Below, piece by piece: positions 6,296 through 11,759 of a stretch of DNA of 12,315 nucleotides; the first letter of the stretch is position 1, and each line of letters starts with the position of its first letter. Source of the stretch: JBBRFH01 sp038224615 (lineage in GTDB: Bacteria; Planctomycetota; Phycisphaerae; Tepidisphaerales; Tepidisphaeraceae); NCBI GenBank assembly GCA_038224615.1, contig JBBRFH010000088.1, positions 1-12,315 of the forward strand, given 5' to 3'. The position numbers and the translations under genes were made by a program. The notes beneath the pieces are model-generated. The model saw nothing but the letters and a program-made list of their open reading frames with translations, was not told the DNA's origin and made no database searches.

Positions 6296-6994
6296 TCACA
6301 CAACGTTCAAGTATACCGCCGGCGTCATGGACGCCTTCAGGATGACACGCTTGATGTACGCTCCCTTGCTCGCCTGCGGCTTGAGCTTGCGGATGGTGTC
6401 GATCATCGCGGTGATGTTTTCGATCAACTTCTGGTTGGCGAAGCTCACCTTGCCGACGACGGTGTGGACGTTGCCGCCGGAGTCGTTGCGGAACTCGGTT
6501 TTACCGGCCGAGTATTCGCGGACGGCGGTGCCGATGTCGGCGGTGACGGTGCCGGCCTTGGGCGAGGGCATCAGGCCCTTGGGACCGAGCACGCGGCCGA
6601 GCTTGGACACGAAACGCATCATGTCCGGCGTGGCGACGGCGACGTCGAAATCGGTGAAGTTGTCCTTCTCGATCTCGGCGACGAGTTCCTGCCCGCCGGC
6701 CTTGATCGCGCCGCCGTTGAGAGCGGAGACCTTCAGGTGGTCGGGGCAGAACGCGATGACGCGCTTCTGCTTGCCGATGCCGTGCGGCAGACTGACGGCC
6801 GAGCGAACGGCCTGGTCGGCGTGCTTGGCGTCGATGCCGAGGGAGAAAGTCAGCTCGACCGTCTGGTCGAACTTCGTCGGGGCAAAAGTCTTCAGCTTGC
6901 TCACGCCCTCTTCGATGGAGAGCAGAGTCTCAGTGAAGTTTTCGGCCGCCTTCTTGTAACGCTTCGAACGACGAATGACGACAGTTTGTGCCAT
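6296..6994 (-). CDS. rplA: 50S ribosomal protein L1
   Basis: This 232-residue protein of typical length binds 23S rRNA at the L1 stalk, helps release E-site tRNA, and in many bacteria represses its own operon by binding the mRNA. Signatures are KFDQTVELTFSLGIDAKHAD near the N-terminus, the domain II region with VATPDMMRFVSKLGRVLGPKG and LMPSPKAGTVT (the most conserved L1 motif), and the C-terminal IENITAMIDTIRKLKP. GGAG about 10 bases before the ATG at 6994 is the ribosome binding site. It is second in the cluster, 144 bases after rplK. Confidence 0.99.
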   Translation of the reverse strand: MAQTVVIRRSKRYKKAAENFTETLLSIEEGVSKLKTFAPTKFDQTVELTFSLGIDAKHADQAVRSAVSLPHGIGKQKRVIAFCPDHLKVSALNGGAIKAGGQELVAEIEKDNFTDFDVAVATPDMMRFVSKLGRVLGPKGLMPSPKAGTVTADIGTAVREYSAGKTEFRNDSGGNVHTVVGKVSFANQKLIENITAMIDTIRKLKPQASKGAYIKRVILKASMTPAVYLNVV

Positions 6995-7068
6995 AGGTTG
7001 TTGCTCCTTCGCGGTGAAAAAAGCTCCCGCAGTAAGCTCCCACTTTTACAGGCCGTGGTGCGCCTCTT

Positions 7069-7136
7069 GATTGCCAATTGCCAATTGCCGAATGTCAATT
7101 GACCGCCTCAATTGGCAATCGTCAATCGGCAATTTT
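7069..7136. repeat. palindromic heptad repeat (ATTGCCn) in the rplK-rplA spacer
   Basis: Five 7-base words run in tandem on the left (GATTGCC, AATTGCC, AATTGCC, GAATGTC, AATTGAC; 7069-7103) and four opposite words on the right (CAATTGG, CAATCGT, CAATCGG, CAATTTT; 7109-7136). The 24-base arms 7078-7101 and 7109-7132 are reverse complements with four mismatches and a 7-base loop. The element ends 2 bases from the rplK stop codon. Confidence 0.8.
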
Positions 7137-7138
7137 CT

Positions 7139-7567
7139 TCATCCTTCGACGGTAATCCCCATCGACCGTGCCGAGCCGGCGATCTGCCGGGCGGCGGCGT
7201 CGACTTCAAAGGAGTTCATGTCGTTGAACTTCTCCTGGGCGATCTTCTGGCAGTCCTTAAAGGTCACCTTGCCGACCTTGTTCTTGTTCGGCTCGCCCGA
7301 ACCTTTTTCGCACTTGGCGGCTTCCTTCAGAAGCGCCGAGGCCGGCGAACTCTTGAGCTCGAAGCTGAAGGTGCGGTCCTTGTAGCTGGTGATGACCACG
7401 CCCACGACCTTGCCGCGTAATGCGGCGGTGGCGGCGTTGAACTGCTGGATGAACTGGCCGGGGTTCACACCGTACTGACCCAAAGCCGGGCCGATGGGGG
7501 GCGCGGGCGTCGCGGTTCCACCTGGGGCGTAGATCTTGAACTGGGCGACGATTTCTTTCTTGGCCAT
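7139..7567 (-). CDS. rplK: 50S ribosomal protein L11
   Basis: This 142-residue protein, the normal length, forms the GTPase-associated centre with its 23S rRNA site and the L10 stalk. The N-terminal domain has the invariant proline turn PAPPIGPALGQYGVN (residues 21-35 or so), the site near which thiostrepton acts. The C-terminal RNA-binding domain includes KVGKVTFKDCQKIAQEKFND and the closing AARQIAGSARSMGITVEG. AGGTGA lies about 4 bases before the ATG at 7567. It is the first ribosomal gene of the cluster; a small membrane-protein gene stands 35 bases upstream in place of the usual nusG. Confidence 0.99.
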   Translation of the reverse strand: MAKKEIVAQFKIYAPGGTATPAPPIGPALGQYGVNPGQFIQQFNAATAALRGKVVGVVITSYKDRTFSFELKSSPASALLKEAAKCEKGSGEPNKNKVGKVTFKDCQKIAQEKFNDMNSFEVDAAARQIAGSARSMGITVEG

Positions 7568-7602
7568 GGCTCACCTGCTCGCAGTCTGCTTTTATCGGTC
7601 TC

Positions 7603-7896
7603 TCAAACGTCCCGAACCGTCGCTTCCACACGCCTTGCGCCGCTGGATCGAACCTCGGCCTGGGTCACCTTCACACCCGTCATCCACCTCAAAATAAAGT
7701 AGATCGGTACTGTGAGGATGAAAAGGGCGAGGATACTAACAAGGAAGAACACGATTGACAAGGCCACCAGCAGGATGCCCGGAATCATGGGGATCGCCAG
7801 GATGCCCCGGGCCCACAGCGGCATCCTGGAAACGCCGAAGGTGAAGCGGTGGAACCGCTCGCTGGACTGAATGCTCTGGAAGACGTCGTACGGCAT
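7603..7896 (-). CDS. small membrane protein of unknown function upstream of rplK
   Basis: This is a 97-residue protein whose codons follow the G/C-rich third-position use of its neighbours. After a polar start (1-24) it has a long hydrophobic stretch at about residues 29-70 (ILAIPMIPGILLVALSIVFF, then VSILALFILTVPIYFIL). That is long enough for two membrane helices joined by a tight turn. A basic, soluble tail ends in RRVEATVRDV. No catalytic motif is visible and I do not recognise the family. The ATG at 7896 lacks a clear ribosome binding site. It probably shares a transcript with rplK-rplA-rplJ-rplL, being 35 bases upstream in the same orientation with no terminator between. A functional tie to translation is not shown by the sequence. 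Confidence 0.7.
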   Translation of the reverse strand: MPYDVFQSIQSSERFHRFTFGVSRMPLWARGILAIPMIPGILLVALSIVFFLVSILALFILTVPIYFILRWMTGVKVTQAEVRSSGARRVEATVRDV

Positions 7897-8176
7897 GGGA
7901 ACGGCTCATCGTAAGCGATTGCCGCCCCACCGCAACGGCGGCCGCGGTCATCGCCGGACCGCCCGACGACGACCCCCGATAAACCAAGGCACCGTGGTGA
8001 AATACCTCCTTCGCATGGAACACACTGCACCCAGCCCCCCTTCCGGTGGTCCGTCCGGTCGCCTGCCATTTAGGCAGGTGGGTTTGTTCGTTCAAATTTG
8101 CGCGCGCTGGTCTTCATCCCAGTCTTGGCTCAAGCGACGCTTCGTGATGCAACGCAAAGCGTGAATCATCACTACG
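7897..8176 (-). other. long leader of the membrane protein-rplK operon
   Basis: About 270 bases separate the predicted promoter from the first ATG. The leader RNA holds a 6-bp hairpin (8062-8078, CCTGCC/GGCAGG) and a very strong AAGGAGGT (8011-8004). The latter is followed 11 bases later by a GTG (7992) that opens only 14 codons, ending in an arginine-rich stretch (stop at 7948). No larger gene is supported. It may be a site for leader-based control, but no known riboswitch or ribosomal-protein leader is recognised. Confidence 0.4.
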
Positions 8177-8206
8177 ATGATACCCTAACACAACCCAAAA
8201 ATGCAA
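8177..8206 (-). promoter_or_regulatory. candidate promoter of the ribosomal-protein operon
   Basis: Minus strand: TTGCAT (8206-8201), 18-base spacer, TATCAT (8182-8177). A TTGACT (8211-8206) overlaps the upstream edge but at a spacing too long to pair with this -10. The hexamers match those of the tRNA-Lys promoter closely, as expected for strongly expressed translation genes. Confidence 0.55.
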
Positions 8207-8398
8207 GTCAAATCTCGCGAAGGCGCAAGCGACGGGTAGAAGGTGCAAGCAGGCCGCGAGTCTAGGCAGACGTCCGTCACGGGGGGAGAAGCCCTGCCCC
8301 ATGTGTCCGGCGGTATTTGGGAGGTGAACTGCCCTCGATCGCAGGAAAGGTTGATGTTTTGGGGGAAGCCCTGCGGCATCTGGCAGGCGAAAAATCCG
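8207..8398. repeat. intergenic region between divergent operons with two direct-repeat pairs
   Basis: No gene is seen. A 12-base direct repeat (GAAGGCGCAAGC at 8219-8230, GAAGGTGCAAGC at 8239-8250) recurs at exactly 20 bases, about two DNA turns. A second pair shares GGGGGA, AGCCCTGC and a following CAT (8282-8302 and 8361-8379). These could be protein-binding sites serving either divergent promoter; nothing identifies the binder. Confidence 0.4.
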
Positions 8399-8427
8399 CA
8401 TTCTTGCTTGCCCAATCTGCAAGAATG
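8399..8427 (+). promoter_or_regulatory. candidate operator: perfect inverted repeat upstream of the HTH-BlaI-M56 operon
   Basis: CATTCTTGC (8399-8407) and GCAAGAATG (8419-8427) are perfect reverse complements with an 11-base spacer (centres about 20 bases apart). The site covers the predicted -35 box and much of the promoter spacer. This is where a dimeric repressor such as the BlaI-type protein encoded just downstream would block RNA polymerase. Binding is inferred. Confidence 0.5.
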
Positions 8428-8436
8428 TGGTTTTAT
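8408..8436 (+). promoter_or_regulatory. candidate promoter of the HTH-BlaI-M56 operon
   Basis: TTGCCC (8408-8413), 17-base spacer, TTTTAT (8431-8436). Both boxes are imperfect, as is common for a repressed promoter. Transcription would begin near 8443, about 27 bases before the first ATG. Confidence 0.4.
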
Positions 8437-8469
8437 GGACGCGCGCTCCCGTTGGTTTGAGGCTCACAT

Positions 8470-8760
8470 ATGTCAGCGGACCAATCAGTTGGAACTTCAG
8501 CCGCTTTGGACCTCGTGGACTTGCACGTCATCGATTTCGTGAGCACGGGCACCAGCCGTCGCGAGATGGGGGCGCGACTGAGGATCACGAAGGTCGAGCT
8601 TTCGGAATCCCTCAATCGAATCGACCGTTACCTGCGACGAAAGGCCACGTCGATGGCCTTGGCGCAGGTCGCCAGCCGCGATCAACCGTTGCGCGAACTG
8701 GCGGCGCATGCCCGACGATCTGTCGATACACTGTTGCAATGCCTCGACGCACTTCGATAA
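8470..8760 (+). CDS. small LuxR-type helix-turn-helix protein
   Basis: This is a 96-residue protein starting at the ATG at 8470, with GAGG 7 bases upstream. Residues 14-58 fit the LuxR/GerE-type or sigma-region-4 DNA-binding pattern. A helix VDLHVIDFVSTGTSRREMG resembles 'E..VL.L...G.S..EIA', and ARLRITKVELSESLNRIDRY is the recognition half. A helical, Arg/Ala-rich tail follows. No receiver or sensor domain is present, so it is a stand-alone DNA-binding or adaptor protein. Its last 22 bases overlap the start of the BlaI-type gene, which has no good ribosome binding site of its own, suggesting translational coupling and joint function. The fold call is by pattern and tentative; that it is a gene is supported by start signals and context. 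Confidence 0.68.
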   Translation: MSADQSVGTSAALDLVDLHVIDFVSTGTSRREMGARLRITKVELSESLNRIDRYLRRKATSMALAQVASRDQPLRELAAHARRSVDTLLQCLDALR

Positions 8761-9116
8761 GACCGACCGACGCACAGATGGAGATCCTCGGGATCGTGTG
8801 GCGACTTAAGGCCGTCACGGTTCGGGATGTACATGACGAATTGCTCAAGACGCAATCAATCGCCGAGACGGCCGTGCGGAGCCAGGTCGAGTACATGGTT
8901 GAAAAGGGATTTCTTAAAGTCGTCGACGAGCGACGGCCACAGAAATTTGCGGCGACATTGACCAAGGATCAGGTGTCAGAAGCGTTCGTCGCGGTGGCAC
9001 GACGTCTGCTGGGCGACAGCATGGACGGGTTCCTCGTGCGTCTGCTTAAGCAGCGCAAATTGCCGTCCGAATCCGACGTCCGCAAGACGAAGGCGCTTCT
9101 GGACGAACTGGAGTGA
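8739..9116 (+). CDS. BlaI/MecI/CopY-family transcriptional repressor
   Basis: This is a 125-residue protein of normal family length. The winged-helix domain shows the family order: PTDAQMEILGIVWRLKAVTV, VRDVHDELLKTQSIAETAVR (the recognition helix region usually 'TV.T.L..L..KG'), then VEYMVEKGFLKVVDERRPQKFAA as the wing. The C-terminal part (VSEAFVAVARRLLGDSMDGF and onward) is the usual helical dimerisation region. Such repressors bind inverted repeats at their own operon and are inactivated when a partner M56 peptidase senses a signal. The chosen start MPRRTS lies inside the preceding gene. The M56 gene follows after 4 bases. The palindrome at 8399-8427 is the likely target. Confidence 0.93.
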   Translation: MPRRTSIRPTDAQMEILGIVWRLKAVTVRDVHDELLKTQSIAETAVRSQVEYMVEKGFLKVVDERRPQKFAATLTKDQVSEAFVAVARRLLGDSMDGFLVRLLKQRKLPSESDVRKTKALLDELE

Positions 9117-9120
9117 ATCC

Positions 9121-10983
9121 GTGGACGACCTGCTTGACCAGATTTGTTCGATACAGGCGATCGGATGGATGCTCTTCCATTCCATCTGGATCGGCATCGT
9201 CTGGTGGCTCATTCATGTTGCGCTACAGGTGATGTTGCGCGGGTGGGACTCCCGCGTCCGCTATGCGGCGGCGTATATTTCGATCATCTTGTTGGCGCTC
9301 TCCGTGACGACGGTGTGGCTGGCTGCGGAGCATCTGAACGAAGCGATCGGCATTCCCAGTTGGAGCACGCGTGTCAGCAACGTGCCGCATGCGGCGACCG
9401 GACAGCTCCCCTCCCCAAGACCGCCCAACATTCAGCCGTGGCTGGGGTGGGTGGCGGTAGTCAATCCGTGGCTTCCGTTCGTCGTCGCGGCGTGGGGCGT
9501 GGGGACATTCATCGCGATGGTCCGGTCGTGTACGGGGCTGGCGCTGCTGAACAAGCGCGCCGGCTCGGCCCCTCTGCTGGACATGCCAAGCGTGCGCGAG
9601 ACGGTCGAACGTTTGTGCCTGCGACTGAAGCTGCGGGGGATCATCGAGGTGCGAACAGTCAATTTTGTCAACGTCGCCGCGACCATGGGATGGCTCAGGC
9701 CGGTGATCCTGGTACCGTTCGGGATGGTGGCGAACCTGTCGCCCGTCGAGCTCGAGTCCATTTTGGCTCACGAATTGGCGCACATCCGGCGGCGTGACTA
9801 TCTCGCCAACCTGATGCAGTCGTTCATCGAGTCGCTCCTGTTTTACCACCCGTGTGCCCGATGGATCGGCAGCGACATCCGCGCCTTGCGCGAGCTCTGC
9901 TGCGACGACCTGGCGGTTTCGGTCATGTCCGGCACGCCACGCGAGTACGGCGAGACGCTCCTGGCCGCCGAAACGACGGGCTTCGGAAAGCGGTTTGTGC
10001 TGGGCCTGCTCGACGGCTCGGTCCTGGACCGCGTCCAGCATCTGGTCCGCCAGCAGCGCCGCCCGATGCGACGCGGCTACACCCACCTGATCGGTGGGCT
10101 GTGCGCCGCCGGACTGGCCAGCAGCGTGGCAATGGGATATGTGCGGGCCCGCGTTCAGGAACAGGAGTTGGTGGCTTACGCGGAATCCCATACGTTCGGC
10201 CAATCGGTGTATCACCTGCTCGGTGCCGATCGCGACAACCCGCAGCTTGTCTATGCAGTCATAACCGCCGTCAAAATTCAGCGCGCCCACCAATCGCTGA
10301 CGCGCGAGGAACTGTACGCCCTCGCGGTCGTCGTCAACAAAGGCGGCAAGGCGGATGCACTTCTCCGCGCTGCCGGCCCGGCATTCGGGTTGAGGATCTC
10401 AGGAACTCCGATTCCAGGAATGGACTGGCAAGGTGGTGGACAATCGCTGTGGAACAGCATCGCGCGCCAGATGCAGAAGACCGCGATCGCCACCAAGGAT
10501 CCCGCCGAGCGGCACTTTTGGGGCCGAGCGGCGCTGCTGCTCGCATCACAGTCGGCGTACGAGCCGGGCACGATGTCCGCCGGCAAGATGATCATTCTGG
10601 CCAACTTTCCCGACATGACAGGGCTGAGCCTCTCCGATGCCACCAAGCTTCGCATGATCGTCTCGATCGAGGACAAGCGCACCTGGGAGGCGTTGGGTGC
10701 GCTATCGCTTTGGGCAACAGACCCACACGCCGTCAAATTACCGCCTGCAGTACTGAACACGCTCGAAATCGTGCCGCACACTGCGTGGATTCTCAATCGG
10801 TGGAATGCCACTGAATCGGAGCCTCCCCCGCGCAGGGCAGAGGTCGAAGCTGCCCTGCGCGGGTGTTCGTACAAATTCGGAACTGATCCACGTTATGCCG
10901 TCCCGCTTCGAAGTTCTTTTGAGGAACGGGCGAGACGTATCAGAACCGGTGAACCTCTGCCGGGGTCAGTCTTCAACCAATGA
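9121..10983 (+). CDS. M56-family (BlaR1/MecR1-like) membrane zinc metallopeptidase with unknown C-terminal domain
   Basis: This is a 620-residue protein starting at GTG (9121), with GGAG 7 bases upstream inside the end of the BlaI-type gene. Membrane helices lie at about residues 12-35, 50-72 and 105-137. The cytoplasmic zinc-peptidase domain carries HELAH (217-221) followed by the RRRDYLANL segment, and RELCCDDLAV with Glu258 as the likely third zinc ligand, both diagnostic of M56. A fourth helix (about 321-341) leads to a 280-residue C-terminal region. By analogy with BlaR1 this would be outside the membrane and sense the signal. Here it is helix-rich, with no penicillin-binding SxxK-type domain that I can see, so the signal is probably not a beta-lactam. 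Expected role: on sensing, cleave or inactivate the partner BlaI-type repressor. Confidence 0.92.
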   Translation: MDDLLDQICSIQAIGWMLFHSIWIGIVWWLIHVALQVMLRGWDSRVRYAAAYISIILLALSVTTVWLAAEHLNEAIGIPSWSTRVSNVPHAATGQLPSPRPPNIQPWLGWVAVVNPWLPFVVAAWGVGTFIAMVRSCTGLALLNKRAGSAPLLDMPSVRETVERLCLRLKLRGIIEVRTVNFVNVAATMGWLRPVILVPFGMVANLSPVELESILAHELAHIRRRDYLANLMQSFIESLLFYHPCARWIGSDIRALRELCCDDLAVSVMSGTPREYGETLLAAETTGFGKRFVLGLLDGSVLDRVQHLVRQQRRPMRRGYTHLIGGLCAAGLASSVAMGYVRARVQEQELVAYAESHTFGQSVYHLLGADRDNPQLVYAVITAVKIQRAHQSLTREELYALAVVVNKGGKADALLRAAGPAFGLRISGTPIPGMDWQGGGQSLWNSIARQMQKTAIATKDPAERHFWGRAALLLASQSAYEPGTMSAGKMIILANFPDMTGLSLSDATKLRMIVSIEDKRTWEALGALSLWATDPHAVKLPPAVLNTLEIVPHTAWILNRWNATESEPPPRRAEVEAALRGCSYKFGTDPRYAVPLRSSFEERARRIRTGEPLPGSVFNQ

Positions 10984-11136
10984 AAACTCAGCGCGGAGGG
11001 TCGTCCCGGCGCACGGCACTGTGAGGGTGAGCGGAGGCGGCTCGATCACCCAGAACGGGTATACGTTGTCCACTTCGTACTCGGTGCAGCCTATGGGCAC
11101 CGACACTGCTTTGTAATCGTGTTCAAACAGGTCCAT
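10966..11136 (-). CDS. 56-residue protein of unknown function
   Basis: The short frame from the ATG at 11136 is preceded by AAAGGAGC at a proper 6-base distance, a strong ribosome binding site. It encodes MDLFEHDYKAVSVPIGCTEY, then EVDNVYPFWVIEPPP, and a beta-strand-like end LTLTVPCAGTTLRAEFSL. There is no signal peptide or membrane helix; two cysteines (18 and 43) and an acidic C-terminus are visible. It is convergent with the M56 gene, and the two overlap by 18 bases at their 3' ends. Upstream in-frame sequence to 11265 looks non-coding. No family recognised. The ribosome binding site and balanced composition make it more likely real than not. Confidence 0.6.
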   Translation of the reverse strand: MDLFEHDYKAVSVPIGCTEYEVDNVYPFWVIEPPPLTLTVPCAGTTLRAEFSLVED

Positions 11137-11142
11137 CGCTTG

Positions 11143-11149
11143 CTCCTTT
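11143..11149 (-). promoter_or_regulatory. ribosome binding site of the 56-residue gene
   Basis: AAAGGAG on the minus strand lies 6 bases before the ATG at 11136. It is the main reason to accept this small gene. Confidence 0.65.
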
Positions 11150-11516
11150 GAAGATGCATGACCCACGGACCATTGCCCAGCGGGCGATGCAGATGATGAA
11201 ACAGTGGGGCTGGTAACGTTGCGACCGGTGGCGTCTGAGGCACTACGCGATCGCCGAATAATCACGAGTCATGCTGCCGATCCGACCAGCCGCCTACGGC
11301 GGACGCAGCGTCTTACGTGCAGCCCCACGGTGCGAACGCACGCGTCGATGACGAATCATCTGTGTTGCTGGATCGTGATGGAAAAGCACGCGTACCCTCG
11401 TCCCCTTAAATCGAGGGGATGAAGCAGGAACCTACGATGCACAGCAGTCAGCCATTCGTCGGAATGGCGAAATCGCCATCAGGCGCGCACAACAGGCTTC
11501 GGCACGTCAGTCGGGT

Positions 11517-11544
11517 ATACTAACAATTACCGAACATATGTCAA
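11517..11544 (-). promoter_or_regulatory. leftward promoter-like sequence in a gene-poor stretch
   Basis: A consensus TTGACA (11544-11539), 16-base spacer and TAGTAT (11522-11517) occur on the minus strand. The only gene it could serve is the 56-residue frame about 370 bases away, or an unrecognised RNA in between. The surrounding AT-rich sequence raises the chance of coincidence. Confidence 0.35.
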
Positions 11545-11673
11545 GAGATAGTTTGGCGTTTTGTAGATTTTCTATCGACACGGGGGCCGAGTTCGGCGAG
11601 CTTTCGCGGGGTCCGGTGCAACTGATGCGTGATCGCGATGACGCGTCGCGCGGGTGAACGAAGGGCTTGTCTA

Positions 11674-11701
11674 TTGCTCGACTTGCGCGTCCTCGTACAA
11701 T
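11674..11701 (+). promoter_or_regulatory. candidate promoter of the PilT-family gene
   Basis: TTGCTC (11674-11679), 16-base spacer, TACAAT (11696-11701). Start expected near 11708, giving a leader of about 50 bases before the ATG at 11760. Confidence 0.5.
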
Positions 11702-11726
11702 GCAAGCCGGTGCTCCCGGGCTGTAA

Positions 11727-11742
11727 CCGATCGATGGATCGG
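11727..11742 (+). other. small hairpin in the leader of the PilT-family gene
   Basis: CCGATC (11727-11732), loop GATG, GATCGG (11737-11742): a perfect 6-bp stem ending 6 bases before the GAGGG ribosome binding site (11749-11753). It could affect translation start; no known regulator is implied. Confidence 0.4.
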
Positions 11743-11759
11743 CGTAGCGAGGGTTCCTC

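Larger units (their letters stand above)
11137..11759. other. gene-poor stretch before the PilT-family gene
   Basis: No frame longer than a few dozen codons with credible start signals is seen on either strand. The first part holds GTGGGGCTG (11204-11212) and its exact reverse complement (11320-11328), plus a 5-bp hairpin CCCCT/AGGGG (11402-11418) without a T-run. The right part holds two promoter-like sites. A small RNA or degraded gene is possible but not shown. Confidence 0.45.

Noticed and set aside
7000..7060. GGGAGCTT direct repeat with a T-run on the minus strand as a terminator between rplK and rplA
   Set aside because: The two GGGAGCTT copies are direct, not inverted, so no stem forms before the T-run.
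6197..7136. CRISPR array
   Set aside because: The repeats are 7-base words in direct tandem without spacers, and no cas genes are present.
8062..8078. CCTGCC/GGCAGG hairpin as a plus-strand terminator
   Set aside because: No plus-strand gene ends nearby and the following sequence is not a clean T-run; it is better seen as part of the minus-strand leader.
8427..8738. An in-frame 104-residue N-terminal extension of the BlaI-type protein
   Set aside because: The BlaI family begins a few residues before the PTDAQMEIL motif, and the extension overlaps the better supported HTH gene in another frame.
9223..10293. A 356-codon open frame on the minus strand
   Set aside because: Antisense to the M56 peptidase, whose zinc motifs prove the plus-strand frame; composition is typical of a shadow frame.
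11154..11216. A 20-codon plus-strand frame rich in Met, Gln and Trp
   Set aside because: Protein-like composition, but it has no ribosome binding site and overlaps the upstream region of the 56-residue gene; too short to support.
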